Below are positions 46,954 through 56,635 of a stretch of 64,000 bases of DNA, in pieces. The notes beneath the pieces are model-generated. The model searched no databases. It saw nothing but the letters and a program-made list of their open reading frames with translations, and was not told where the DNA came from. Each line of letters opens with the position of its first letter. Position 1 is the first letter of the stretch. Where the stretch lies: contig CABUGV010000014.1 in NCBI GenBank assembly GCA_902491215.1, positions 1 through 64,000 on the forward strand, given 5' to 3'. Origin of the DNA: 43-108 sp001915545 (GTDB lineage Bacteria > Bacteroidota > Bacteroidia > Bacteroidales > Bacteroidaceae). The translations under genes were made by a program, and so were the position numbers.

Positions 46954-48930
46954 ATGAAAATCAACAGTTACGCTAAGGCGTTGTTTGCATCTTTGGCTTT
47001 GACAGCATGTCCAGCCGTTGAGATTTCGGCCGCTGTCAATGATGCAAATCCAGCAGATGAAGAAAAGGTGGCATACCTTTTCACGTATTTCACCGGCAAC
47101 GCACCGGAAGAAGAGCAGGTATGCTACGCTCTGAGTGATGACGGATACAACTTTACACCGCTGAACAACGGAGATCCTGTGATAATGTCGGATTCTATCG
47201 CTTTGACAGGATGTGTGCGCGACCCGCATATATTGAGAGGTGAAGACGGCAAGACTTTCTACATGGTTCTTACGGACATGAAGTCAAGTTTGGGATGGAG
47301 CAGCAACAGAGGTATCGTGCTGCTGAAGTCTACAGACCTCATCAACTGGGAACATCACACAGTGCATTTCCCTACCAAGTACTACAAGAAATGGGGAAAT
47401 GTCATAAGAGTATGGGCTCCGGAAACTATCTATGACAAAGAGGCAGGCAAATATATGGTGTTCTACTCTTTGAGAACAAGTGACGACAGTTCGTTCGACA
47501 GAATTTATTATTCTTATGTAAACGATGATTTCACTGATCTTGAAGGCGAACCGGTTTATATGTTCGACAACGGCAAGGCTACAATAGACGGTGACATCGT
47601 GTTCAATGAGAAGGACGGACTTTACCACCTCTTCTACAAGAGCGAAGCAGGAAGAGGAATCTTCCAGGCAACAGCTAAGACTCTTACTGCTGAAAAGGGA
47701 AAACCTCTCGGATCGCAGTGGACAAAGATTGAAGGAAATGTTGAACAGACACAAGAGGCTGTTGAAGGTGTAGGCGTATGCAAGACTCTCGACGGCAAGG
47801 AATGGATAATCATGTACGACTGCTATATGAACGGTCACTACCAGTTCTGCAAGAGTACTGACTTGAAGACTTTCCAGTTTGTTCAGAATACCAAGGTTGA
47901 AGGCAAGTTCACTCCGCGCCATGGAACAATCATTCCTATCACAAAGGCCGAGAAGGAGCGTCTGCTTGCTGAATATGGCAACCACGTGAACCCGATCATA
48001 CCAGGTTTCCACGCAGATCCTGAAATAATGTATTCGGAGAAGACAAACAAGTTCTATATCTATGCAACAACTGATGGTGTTCCTGGTTGGGGTGGATATA
48101 AGTTCAACTGCTTCTCTTCTGACGACCTCGTAAACTGGAAAGATGAGGGTACTATTCTTGATGCCAAGTCTGATCAGGTGAAATGGGCCAACGGCAATGC
48201 ATGGGCACCTTGCATCGAGGAGAAGAAAATGAAGGACGGTTCGTACAAGTATTACTTCTACTACAGTGCAAATGCTGGAAAGAGAAAGGAAATCGGTGTT
48301 GCAGTTGCCGACTCGCCAACAGGACCTTTTGTTGATTTCGGCAAGCCTATCATCAGCGATTCACCTGTAGGACACGGACAGCAGATCGACGTTGATGTGT
48401 TCACAGATCCTAAGTCAGGCAAGAGCTACATATATTGGGGCAACGGTTATATGGCAGGTGCAGAGCTCAACGATGATATGACAAGTGTCAAGGAAGGAAC
48501 AATCAAGGTGATGACTCCTCAGGGAGGTACATTGAAGGATTACAACTACCGCGAAGCACCGTATGTGTTCTACCGCAAGGGTAAGTATTACTTCATGTGG
48601 TCGGTTGACGATACAGGTTCACCAAACTACCATGTAGCATACGGTACAAGTTCAAGTCCGCTCGGAGACATCAAGGTTGCAGAAGAGCCTGTAGTTCTCA
48701 TTCAGGATCCGGAGAACAAAATCTACGGTACTGCTCACAACTCTGTACTCAAACTCCCAGGAAAGGATCAGTGGTATATCGTTTACCATAGAATCAATAA
48801 GAATTATCTGAGCCGTGATCTCGGCCCTGGATTCCACAGAGAGGTTTGCATCGACAAGATGACGTTTGACAAGAAGGGACGTATCGTTCCTGTAAAGCCT
48901 ACTCACGATGGTGTTGAACGGTTGTACTGA
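46954..48930 (+). CDS. secreted protein with two GH43 domains
   Basis: The 658-residue protein has a signal peptide (about residues 1-27). Two five-bladed propellers follow: about 35-325 (VRDPHILRGEDGKTFYMVLTD, VWAPETIYDKEAGKYMVFY, IDGDIVFNEKDGLYHLFYK) and about 340-655 (IIPGFHADPEIMYSEKTNKFYIY, AWAPCIEE, QIDVDVFTDPKSGKSYIYWGN, IYGTAHNSVLKLPG). Domain 2 retains the Asp base and the Asp/Glu positions of arabinosidases and xylosidases. It therefore probably trims arabinoxylan or arabinan side chains in the periplasm. No SusCD pair is nearby, so it is not part of a visible utilisation locus. Confidence 0.9.
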   Translation: MKINSYAKALFASLALTACPAVEISAAVNDANPADEEKVAYLFTYFTGNAPEEEQVCYALSDDGYNFTPLNNGDPVIMSDSIALTGCVRDPHILRGEDGKTFYMVLTDMKSSLGWSSNRGIVLLKSTDLINWEHHTVHFPTKYYKKWGNVIRVWAPETIYDKEAGKYMVFYSLRTSDDSSFDRIYYSYVNDDFTDLEGEPVYMFDNGKATIDGDIVFNEKDGLYHLFYKSEAGRGIFQATAKTLTAEKGKPLGSQWTKIEGNVEQTQEAVEGVGVCKTLDGKEWIIMYDCYMNGHYQFCKSTDLKTFQFVQNTKVEGKFTPRHGTIIPITKAEKERLLAEYGNHVNPIIPGFHADPEIMYSEKTNKFYIYATTDGVPGWGGYKFNCFSSDDLVNWKDEGTILDAKSDQVKWANGNAWAPCIEEKKMKDGSYKYYFYYSANAGKRKEIGVAVADSPTGPFVDFGKPIISDSPVGHGQQIDVDVFTDPKSGKSYIYWGNGYMAGAELNDDMTSVKEGTIKVMTPQGGTLKDYNYREAPYVFYRKGKYYFMWSVDDTGSPNYHVAYGTSSSPLGDIKVAEEPVVLIQDPENKIYGTAHNSVLKLPGKDQWYIVYHRINKNYLSRDLGPGFHREVCIDKMTFDKKGRIVPVKPTHDGVERLY

Positions 48931-48964
48931 AGAAAAAGAAATAATATAATTTGATTTACATATT

Positions 48965-49017
48965 GGAGGAGTTTCAGCGCACAGTGCCTTTGGCATCATT
49001 GTTTCTGAAGCTCCTCC
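48965..49017 (+). terminator. terminator after the GH43 gene
   Basis: GGAGGAGTTTCAG (48965-48977) pairs with CTGAAGCTCCTCC (49005-49017), 13 bp with one G-U, and is followed by ATTTATTTG. The 27-nt loop contains the smaller hairpin GTGCC/GGCAT. Confidence 0.75.
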
Positions 49018-49085
49018 ATTTATTTGTTTTGCTTTTTAAGGGATATCAAATGATTGAAAACTTATAAATAATAAAGGTAAGAATT

Positions 49086-50273
49086 ATGCATTACGATTTC
49101 AATGAACATATTGAGAGGCGTGGCACTCACAGCCTCAAGCATGATATGGTTGGCCAGATATGGGGACGCGAAGACTTGATACCAATGTGGGTGGCAGATA
49201 TGGATTTTGCCACACCGCCATTTGTCATCGAGGCGGTGAAGCATAGGCTCGACAATCGCGTGCTTGGATATACGGTTCCTTATGACGAGTATTTTGAAAG
49301 GGTTGTTGCATGGAACAAGCATAGATATGGCTTCGACGTCAAGAAGGAAGAGATATGCCAGGTGCCAGGTGTGGTTGCAGGAATAAACAATACCTTGCAG
49401 GCTTTCACAAAAGCCGGCGAGAACGTTATGATTATGCAGCCTGTGTATCGCCCTTTCCGTTTGGTTACTGAGGCTCTCGGACGTAAGGTCGTTGACTGCC
49501 CTCTCCTTTTCGTTGACGGCAGATATGAGGTCGATTTCAATCTTATGGAGAAGCTGGCGCCTTCGTGCAAAGCTCTTATTCTATGCAACCCTCACAACCC
49601 TGGAGGCTTTACTTGGAAGCCGGAGACTTTGAAGCGTATAGCAGACATTTGTTTCAGATGTGGAGTTGTGGTTATTGATGACGAGATTCATGCCGATCTT
49701 GTTTTCAATGGATATAAGCACACACCTTTCCTTTCTGTGAGCGCTGAAGCCGAAGCCGTGGGAGTAACGCTTCAGTCACCTACGAAAGCTTTTAATATGC
49801 CAGGTGTCATTGCGGCTCATACCATTGTGAAAGACAGCAAGCTGCGTACACGCTTTTTCGATTATCTTCGCGGAAGCGATGCCGACATGCTAAGTGCTTT
49901 TTCTTATGATTGTGTAAGTGCATGCTATACACCTGAGGGTGAAGAATGGCTCAATCAGATGCTTGAATATGTACGCGAAAACATTGAATATGTGTGCCGT
50001 TACTGCTCTGAGAATATTCCATCGGTGCATCCGATATGCCCGGAGGCTTCGTTCCTTGTTTTCCTCGATTGCCGTCAGTTGGGCTTCAGCAGTCAGAAGA
50101 GACTCAACAGTTTCTTTGTAGACAAGGCTCGACTTGCACTCAACAGTGGAGATATGTTCGGACATGAAGGTACCGGATATATGAGAATGAATGTTGGATG
50201 TCCGCGTGCAGTCGTTGAAGAAGCAATGGAAAGATTGGCTTCGGCTTGCAGGAGCATTGCCGATGCTGAATAA
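49086..50273 (+). CDS. MalY/PatB-type PLP-dependent cystathionine beta-lyase / aminotransferase
   Basis: The 395-residue fold-type I enzyme starts with the MalY/PatB signature region (RRGTHSLKHDMVGQIWGREDLIPMWVADMDF in outline). It contains NPHNPGGFTW, VIDDEIHADLVF (PLP Asp) and the internal aldimine Lys in LQSPTKAFNMPG, followed by the C-terminal MRMNVGCPR Arg. Such proteins cleave cystathionine or cysteine S-conjugates. It precedes a HAD phosphatase gene by 66 bp on the same strand, possibly one transcript. Confidence 0.93.
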   Translation: MHYDFNEHIERRGTHSLKHDMVGQIWGREDLIPMWVADMDFATPPFVIEAVKHRLDNRVLGYTVPYDEYFERVVAWNKHRYGFDVKKEEICQVPGVVAGINNTLQAFTKAGENVMIMQPVYRPFRLVTEALGRKVVDCPLLFVDGRYEVDFNLMEKLAPSCKALILCNPHNPGGFTWKPETLKRIADICFRCGVVVIDDEIHADLVFNGYKHTPFLSVSAEAEAVGVTLQSPTKAFNMPGVIAAHTIVKDSKLRTRFFDYLRGSDADMLSAFSYDCVSACYTPEGEEWLNQMLEYVRENIEYVCRYCSENIPSVHPICPEASFLVFLDCRQLGFSSQKRLNSFFVDKARLALNSGDMFGHEGTGYMRMNVGCPRAVVEEAMERLASACRSIADAE

Positions 50274-50339
50274 AAGATGGTTGTGCTAAAGAAATGCACA
50301 ATGAAATGTATAAATGAATCATAAAAAGATGTTTTAGAG

Positions 50340-50990
50340 ATGGTTAAGGCTGTAATTTTTGATCTCGACGGTACTTTACTCAACACATTGGCCGATCTTG
50401 CTTCAAGTACCAATTATGCGCTCGGCCATTACGGGTATCCGCAGAGGACTATAGATGAGGTTCGTCGTTTTGTAGGAAACGGAGTAGCAAAACTTATTGA
50501 GCGTGCTGTGCCTGAAGGTACTTCAGAGGCAGACGTGCAGCGCGTGCTTTCGTGCTTCAAGAGTCATTACCTAGAGCATAGCTTAGATACGACAGTTCCT
50601 TATGACGGAATTATGGATATGCTCTCAGTGCTCAAGAAAAAAGGAATTGCTACGGCAATTGTAAGCAACAAGCTTGATCCGGCTGTACGCGAGCTACACG
50701 AATATTTCTTCAAAGAACTGGTTGATACAGCTGTTGGTGAATCGTCCGAGCGCCAAGCCAAGCCTTCGCCAGATATGGTGAATGAGGCTCTCCGTCGTTT
50801 GGGTATTGATGCCGAATCAGCTGTGTATGTCGGCGACAGCGAAGTTGACATTATGACTGCCCGTAATGCCGGCATGAGATGCATATCTGTTTCGTGGGGA
50901 TTCAAGACACGCGAATTTCTTGTGCAGAACGGTGCATTGTCGATTGCTGGTACAGTAGAAGAATTAATGGAACAGATCGATAGAGCATAG
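50340..50990 (+). CDS. HAD-family phosphatase, phosphoglycolate-phosphatase-like
   Basis: The 216-residue HAD hydrolase has VIFDLDGTLLNT (motif I), TAIVSNKLDP (motif II), KPSPDMVNEALRRLG (motif III Lys) and VYVGDSEVDIMTARNAG (motif IV), with a helical cap between motifs I and II as in Gph. The substrate is uncertain in this subfamily. It follows the MalY-like gene. Confidence 0.88.
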   Translation: MVKAVIFDLDGTLLNTLADLASSTNYALGHYGYPQRTIDEVRRFVGNGVAKLIERAVPEGTSEADVQRVLSCFKSHYLEHSLDTTVPYDGIMDMLSVLKKKGIATAIVSNKLDPAVRELHEYFFKELVDTAVGESSERQAKPSPDMVNEALRRLGIDAESAVYVGDSEVDIMTARNAGMRCISVSWGFKTREFLVQNGALSIAGTVEELMEQIDRA

Positions 50991-51222
50991 CACGAATGGC
51001 TTTCGTGTATGAATGGTAATGCCGGACATGTATGTTCAAGGAGTTTGATAATTTTATAATATTTGCCCCTCTTTGTGTTACATGTTCGACATTTTACCTC
51101 ATAAAAACTACAAAATACAGCTATTATACCTTTTTTAACTATAAATCTTCATTTCTGCAATAAACCTTCCGGCTGTATGCGTGTCTTTAAAAGCATATAT
51201 GCTATGAAGAAAGTCCAGCGTT

Positions 51223-54027
51223 ATGAAAAACATATTAAGCGTTATAATGATATGCATGTGCTGTACCTGTACTTATGCACAGACGTCGGTGAATGTCAAG
51301 TCGTCGCCGTCGAAGATATCAGGTTCGGTCAGAGATGCTTCTTCGGGAGAAGCTCTCATACAATGCAGCGTGCAGCTTCTCGATTCCGACAGTACTTTCA
51401 TCAGCGGTGCTGCTACTGATATGAATGGAGGTTTTGCCATTAATGTTTCGAAGAATGGTAAGTATATTTTGAAATGCTCTTATGTGGGATACACTGATAC
51501 TTACAAGAATGTAGAAGTCAGTGGTCGTCAGAAGATTATGCCGTTGGGTACAATTTCCATGAGTGAAGATGCTGTCATGCTGGAAGGTGCTGTGGTAAAA
51601 GGTACCATACCGCAGGTGGAAGTTGTTGAAGACACGGTTCAATATAATGCTGCAGCATTTCGTGTTACTGAAGGTTCTGCTGTAGAGGAACTCATAAAGA
51701 AACTTCCAGGAGCCGAGGTCGATGAATCCGGCAAGATTACTATAAACGGTCGTGAGATAAGCAAGATTCTCGTTGACGGAAAGGAATTCTTCTCTTCGCA
51801 GACGGATATGGCAATGAAGAATCTACCTGCTGAAATCATTGACAAGGTCAAGACATACGACAAGAAATCCGATTTGGCGCGCATCACTGGTATTGATGAC
51901 GGCGAGGAAGAAACTGTTATCGATCTTACAGTCAAGAAGGATAAGAAAAACGGATGGATAGGAAATGTACGTGCCTCTGGTGGTACACATTCGCTCCACT
52001 CGGAACGCTTCAACCTAAATCATTTTACTGACGACGTGAAACTGTCGCTTGTCGGATCTTACGGCAATACTGGCAACGGAGGTACTTCGAAAAGAGGAAA
52101 TACGGGCTTCAATTTTTCTACTGACAGCGAACATCTTGAAACCGGAGGTAATGTGCGTTACAGCGGTGCATCTAATCACTCGTTCAGCGAAAGTTCCAGC
52201 GAACGTTTTACTGGTGTAAAATCTTCATTCTCTAACAGCAGACGTAACAATTCAAGTTCAAATTGGAATGCCGGAGGTGATTTCCGATTGGAATGGAAGC
52301 CCGATACAATGAATCGTATACTTTTCCGACCAAGATTCTCTTTCGGAAAGAACGACAGCTACAATTCAGGCGTTACGGCAACGTTCAGCGGAGATCCTTA
52401 TGCAAGCGGTACGATTGACGATCCGATCGATCAGATTGAATCCGTTGTAGATTCAATACGTACCAACCTCAATCGTTCTTCTGCAAAGTCGGAAGGCGAC
52501 AATTTCAGTTTAGGTGCTTCGTTGATGTATAACAGACGCTTCGGAAACAAGGGACGCAACCTTACAATAAATGTCGACGGAGGATACAGCAGTAGAGGCA
52601 ATGAGCGTTTCAACGTATCTGACGTAACATACTATCAGCGTGACGATTCGACAGCATTGACCTATAGATATCGTACAACACCAAGCAGCAATTCCAACTT
52701 TTCTGCACAGGTTACATACAGCGAACCTATTGCACGTGCCGTTTTCCTTCAATTCAGCTATAAGTTCAGCTATAATAAACAGCACAGCGACGGTAAGGCA
52801 TACGATTTGGGAAACATCATAGGAATACGCGACAGTCTTGCTTCTATGGGTATAGGTTTTCTGCCGTACGATTATGAAGATTGGCTTGATGAAGATTTGA
52901 GCAGATTCACAGATACAGAGAATTCTGTTCATACAGCAGATGTTACACTTCGTATTATACGTGAAAAGTTCAATCTCAGTGCCGGTTTTACAGCAACTCC
53001 ACAGACGCAACGTGTCGATTATGACTATCAGGGTCTCGATACCGTTGCTGTCAGACATTTCTTCAACATGTCTCCTACCCTGAACTTCCGTTATCGTTTT
53101 TCTCGTCAGCATCAGTTGAGAGTAACCTATCGTGGACGAACTTCGCAACCTCAGATTACTGATATGTTCAGCATGACTGACGACAGTGACCCGCTTAACA
53201 TCCGAAAAGGTAATCCTGGATTGAAACCGTCATTTACGCATACAATGAATGTGAAGTACAACAACTATATGCAGGAGACAAAAAGGAATATCAATGCCAA
53301 TGTCTCTTTGAACCTGACAACAAACAGCATTGCAAATCGAACTGAATACAACGAGGAAACAGGTGGAAGAATCTCACAGCCGGAAAATATCAACGGCAAT
53401 TGGAGAATAAATGCCGATTTCGGATTTGATACTCCTGTAATTTGGGAGAATCTGCTTGTAAATACATCTACTTCTGTATCGCACAACAACAATGTAAGTT
53501 TTGTGTATCAGGACCATAATACTTTGAAGAATACGGTCAGGAATACCAGATTGCGTGAACGTCTTGATATAACTTACCGACATGAAATTTTCGATGTTTC
53601 ACTAAACGGAAGTGTATCTTACACACATGCGCGAAGCACGCTTGTTTCCAACAGCAACATGGATACATACGATTTCTCATACGGTTTGTCAGCAAATGCG
53701 CAGTTTCCTTTCCATCTTTATCTTTCGACAGATATAAGGTGCCGTTCGCGTCGAGGCTACAGCAACAGTCAGATGAATACTGATGAACTTATATGGAATG
53801 CTCAGATGTCATATCGTTTCCTGCGCAGCAGGAATGCATCTGTAGCGCTTGAATTTCATGATATTTTAGGCAACAGAAGCAACATAAGCCGTACTATTAC
53901 GGCAACAAGGCGAAGCGACTCGCGTACAGATGCCATTTACAGTTATGTCATGCTTTCTTTCAGTTACCGTCTCAATGTTTTCGGTGGCAGGTTTATGTCG
54001 AGCGACGGTGGACGTAGAAGGCGATGA
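51223..54027 (+). CDS. outer-membrane beta-barrel protein (TonB-dependent-receptor-like, OMP_b-brl_3 type)
   Basis: The 934-residue protein begins with a signal peptide (MKNILSVIMICMCCTCTYAQ). It then has a carboxypeptidase-regulatory-like domain (about 30-115, KISGSVRDASSGEALIQCSV), a plug-like region (about 125-235, GSAVEELIKKLPGAEVDESG and NLPAEIIDKVKTYDKKSD) and a long barrel rich in Asn/Ser/Arg. The end LNVFGGRFMSSDGGRRRR lacks a typical terminal Phe; the last strand probably is SYVMLSFSYRLN. Close relatives are abundant in Prevotella, and their substrates are unknown. It is monocistronic, between a 232-bp gap and a strong terminator. Confidence 0.88.
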   Translation: MKNILSVIMICMCCTCTYAQTSVNVKSSPSKISGSVRDASSGEALIQCSVQLLDSDSTFISGAATDMNGGFAINVSKNGKYILKCSYVGYTDTYKNVEVSGRQKIMPLGTISMSEDAVMLEGAVVKGTIPQVEVVEDTVQYNAAAFRVTEGSAVEELIKKLPGAEVDESGKITINGREISKILVDGKEFFSSQTDMAMKNLPAEIIDKVKTYDKKSDLARITGIDDGEEETVIDLTVKKDKKNGWIGNVRASGGTHSLHSERFNLNHFTDDVKLSLVGSYGNTGNGGTSKRGNTGFNFSTDSEHLETGGNVRYSGASNHSFSESSSERFTGVKSSFSNSRRNNSSSNWNAGGDFRLEWKPDTMNRILFRPRFSFGKNDSYNSGVTATFSGDPYASGTIDDPIDQIESVVDSIRTNLNRSSAKSEGDNFSLGASLMYNRRFGNKGRNLTINVDGGYSSRGNERFNVSDVTYYQRDDSTALTYRYRTTPSSNSNFSAQVTYSEPIARAVFLQFSYKFSYNKQHSDGKAYDLGNIIGIRDSLASMGIGFLPYDYEDWLDEDLSRFTDTENSVHTADVTLRIIREKFNLSAGFTATPQTQRVDYDYQGLDTVAVRHFFNMSPTLNFRYRFSRQHQLRVTYRGRTSQPQITDMFSMTDDSDPLNIRKGNPGLKPSFTHTMNVKYNNYMQETKRNINANVSLNLTTNSIANRTEYNEETGGRISQPENINGNWRINADFGFDTPVIWENLLVNTSTSVSHNNNVSFVYQDHNTLKNTVRNTRLRERLDITYRHEIFDVSLNGSVSYTHARSTLVSNSNMDTYDFSYGLSANAQFPFHLYLSTDIRCRSRRGYSNSQMNTDELIWNAQMSYRFLRSRNASVALEFHDILGNRSNISRTITATRRSDSRTDAIYSYVMLSFSYRLNVFGGRFMSSDGGRRRR

Positions 54028-54047
54028 ATATACATCATATATAATAA

Positions 54048-54101
54048 AAGAACCGTTTCCTGTGCAGACGTTTTTCGTCGTCATTGCCGGAAACGGTTCT
54101 T
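54048..54101. terminator. bidirectional terminator
   Basis: AAGAACCGTTTCC (54048-54060) is the exact complement of GGAAACGGTTCTT (54089-54101). A nested GACG/CGTC hairpin lies in the loop. A/T-rich flanks on both sides suit the convergent genes. Confidence 0.85.
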
Positions 54102-54146
54102 ATTATATGTTGTCCTTTGTAAGTCATAAGGACTATTTTTACATTA

Positions 54147-54422
54147 TCAGAAATTGAAAGATTCCAATTTCATTTCTGCCAGATTCTGTATTTTAGGAAC
54201 CAGTGTTGTGAAGTGAGCACTTGCAGAGTGAGCCTTGAGGGCGTCCTCATCACTCCATGTTTCGCAAATCATATATACATCTTCTCTGGTTGCACTCTTG
54301 AAAAAGTCATATGCTATGCATCCGTTGTCTTTCAGTGATGCCTCTACGAGTTCCTTAGCAATCTTTTCTACCTCTGCCTTATTAGCATCAGATACTTTGA
54401 TAAAAACATTCAATCTTATCAT
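54147..54422 (-). CDS. antibiotic-biosynthesis-monooxygenase (ABM) domain protein
   Basis: From the ATG at 54422 the protein has 91 residues (the frame is open 16 codons further). MIRLNVFIKVSDANKAEVEKIAKELVEAS, then GCIAYDFFKSATREDVYMICETWSDEDALKAHSASAHF, fit the dimeric ferredoxin-like ABM/YgiN fold, acting as quinol monooxygenase or a related small-molecule enzyme. The true substrate is unknown. Confidence 0.87.
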   Translation of the reverse strand: MIRLNVFIKVSDANKAEVEKIAKELVEASLKDNGCIAYDFFKSATREDVYMICETWSDEDALKAHSASAHFTTLVPKIQNLAEMKLESFNF

Positions 54423-54563
54423 ATAAACTTGTATTATTTGATGTTTGACAATAATATTATTGCCCAGCAAATTTAAATCTATTTTAATTGATAGCCATCA
54501 ATTCACTTATTAATATTCTATAACCGGTGTAATAAAATATATAGATCTTGTGATTAAATAAAA

Positions 54564-54598
54564 AACTTCCAGACCCAAGTTCGCAGGATCTGGAAGTT
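54564..54598 (-). terminator. terminator of the ilv operon
   Basis: On the minus strand AACTTCCAGA and TCTGGAAGTT form a 10-bp perfect stem with a 15-nt loop, followed by TTTTTTATTT. It lies 37 bp after the ilvC stop. Confidence 0.85.
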
Positions 54599-54634
54599 CA
54601 AAAACATTTTCAATATAAATTCTGGCTATTATGA

Positions 54635-55678
54635 TCAATTGTTTTCTGGACGAAGCTGACGTACAACTTCTGCAGTGCGCCACATTTCACTGTTGTGAAG
54701 TGCTTCAAGTTCCTTGTTGAGCTTGTCGCGGTAGTCAGGCTGTGAGTTGCTGTCGATAGAAATCTGAGCTTCATTTCCAGTTTTTACGCTGTTGTAGAGC
54801 TTTTCAACTACAGGCTTGATGGCATCGTGGAAAGGACCCATCCAGTCGAGTGCACCTCTCTGTGCTGTTGTTGAGCAGTTTGCATACATCCAGTCCATAC
54901 CCTTCTTTGCAAACAGAGGCATAAGCGACTGAGTGAGTTCTTCAACTGTTTCGTTGAAAGCTTCAGAAGGTGTGTGTCCGTTTTCGCGGAGAACTTCATA
55001 CTGAGCGAGGAGAAGTCCCTGGATTGCACCCATGAGTGAACCACGTTCACCAGTGAGGTCAGAAGTTGCTTCGCGCTGGAATGTTGTTTCAAACAGATAT
55101 CCAGAACCAATACCGATACCGAATGCAAGAACCTTGTCGCGAGCCTTACCTGAAACGTCCTGATATACAGCGTAAGAAGAGTTGAGTCCTCTTCCCTCAA
55201 GGAACATCGTACGCAGTGAAGTACCTGAACCCTTTGGTGCAACCATGATTACGTCTATATCTGCAGGAGGAACTACACCTGTACGGTCGTTCCATGTGAT
55301 TGCAAATCCGTGTGAGAAGTAAAGAGTCTTACCTGCTGTAAGATGAGGCTTGATTGACGGCCACAACTGCATCTGAGCAGCGTCTGACAAGAGCATGCAG
55401 ACGATAGTTCCCTTTTCAGCTGCTTCCTCAAGTGAGAAAAGAGTCTCACCTGGCTTCCATCCGTCAGCAACAGCCTTGTCGTATGTTTTGCCTGGACGCT
55501 GACCAACGATTACATTGAAACCGTTGTCTCTGAGGTTACAAGCCTGACCAGGTCCCTGAACACCGTATCCAAGAACTGCGATAGTTTCATTTTTCAATAC
55601 TTCGCGTGCTTTCTCCAATGGAAATTCTTCACGTGTCATTACCTCTTCGATAACTCCACCAAAATTCATTTTTGCCAT
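54635..55678 (-). CDS. ilvC: ketol-acid reductoisomerase
   Basis: IlvC catalyses the isomeroreduction of acetolactate and acetohydroxybutyrate in valine and isoleucine synthesis. The 347-residue class I-size enzyme has the NADP-binding fingerprint IAVLGYGVQGPGQACNLRDNG and a catalytic helical C-domain with GERGSLMGAIQGL (metal Glu), and the Glu of FNETVEELTQ. It is last in the ilvD-ilvB-ilvN-thioesterase-ilvC operon. Confidence 0.96.
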   Translation of the reverse strand: MAKMNFGGVIEEVMTREEFPLEKAREVLKNETIAVLGYGVQGPGQACNLRDNGFNVIVGQRPGKTYDKAVADGWKPGETLFSLEEAAEKGTIVCMLLSDAAQMQLWPSIKPHLTAGKTLYFSHGFAITWNDRTGVVPPADIDVIMVAPKGSGTSLRTMFLEGRGLNSSYAVYQDVSGKARDKVLAFGIGIGSGYLFETTFQREATSDLTGERGSLMGAIQGLLLAQYEVLRENGHTPSEAFNETVEELTQSLMPLFAKKGMDWMYANCSTTAQRGALDWMGPFHDAIKPVVEKLYNSVKTGNEAQISIDSNSQPDYRDKLNKELEALHNSEMWRTAEVVRQLRPENN

Positions 55679-55822
55679 TTTTTCTTTCTGTTATGCAACC
55701 GGTTATAGTTTTCCGATTGCCAGGTTAAATATTTCGTTTTAATTGATTCGCTGTAAACAATTGTCATTGTTGTGATGCAAATTTAATCAATTTATTAGAA
55801 AATACAGCGTAAAAATAACAAT

Positions 55823-56581
55823 TTATTCAAATTTCATACTGCATCTAACCAAAACTGTGTTTTTTGCATCGTCATGACTGTCTTTTTGTGCTTCAGCATC
55901 GAATGTATCGTTTGCATTGTCACGCAGATACAGCTTGAGAACATCGCCGTAGTAGCTTTCGGCCATATAAGCAATCTCAAAGCGTTTTACGCTCATTTGC
56001 TTATAATGTTCCAAATTGAATAGGTTCAAAATGTGCTCAATATATTTTATGCTGTTTACGTGTCCGTTGAGATCAATATCACTGTATTCAGTATCAATTG
56101 ATTTTGTGTATGTATCTTCTGCGAGCGGTTTAACTCTTGAAGCCTTTGCAATCGGGCATTCTGTTTCTTCGTCAATATATTGGTCAATTGTTGTTCCGTG
56201 CAGTTCATGAAGATCTTTCGGCTTTCTGTCTGCCTGGTCAATCATTGCCCATACAGCCTTTGCGTAGCCTATAGCCTTGCCTTCCGAATCTGTAATTCTG
56301 TAATTTCTGTCAGTGAAATACAGGTATACATTAGAAATCCATGTGTCGATGAAGAACTTGTCGCCGTTCTTCGGCATCTCAAACATTTCAATCACGAGTC
56401 TCGACAGTACCCATCTGTATACAGTTCCGTTTTTAGCCATCTCACCGAAACCACGGTTTACAGCATGGTTTTCAGAACAGTTCAGCAGATGATTTCCAAG
56501 AACAGACATTGACAGCTTTCCCTGAAAGTCTGTATGGAATGGGTAGACCTTGAATTCCGTGCGTTCAATTTTGCTGCACAT
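55823..56581 (-). CDS. acyl-ACP thioesterase
   Basis: This 252-residue, double-hotdog protein resembles plant FatA/FatB-type acyl-ACP thioesterases: TDFQGKLSMSVLGNHLLNCSENHA, RWVLSRLVIEMFEMPKNGDKFFIDTW and SDIDLNGHVNSIKYIEHILN, the last containing the DxNxHxN catalytic block. It would release free fatty acids from ACP. Its conserved place between ilvN and ilvC suggests a tie between branched-chain amino acid supply and branched fatty acids, which is inference. Confidence 0.92.
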   Translation of the reverse strand: MCSKIERTEFKVYPFHTDFQGKLSMSVLGNHLLNCSENHAVNRGFGEMAKNGTVYRWVLSRLVIEMFEMPKNGDKFFIDTWISNVYLYFTDRNYRITDSEGKAIGYAKAVWAMIDQADRKPKDLHELHGTTIDQYIDEETECPIAKASRVKPLAEDTYTKSIDTEYSDIDLNGHVNSIKYIEHILNLFNLEHYKQMSVKRFEIAYMAESYYGDVLKLYLRDNANDTFDAEAQKDSHDDAKNTVLVRCSMKFE

Positions 56582-56635
56582 ACGATTTTATAGTCTTTTT
56601 CCTGTTGGGTTGATATTTTAGTTGCTTTTTTCGAA

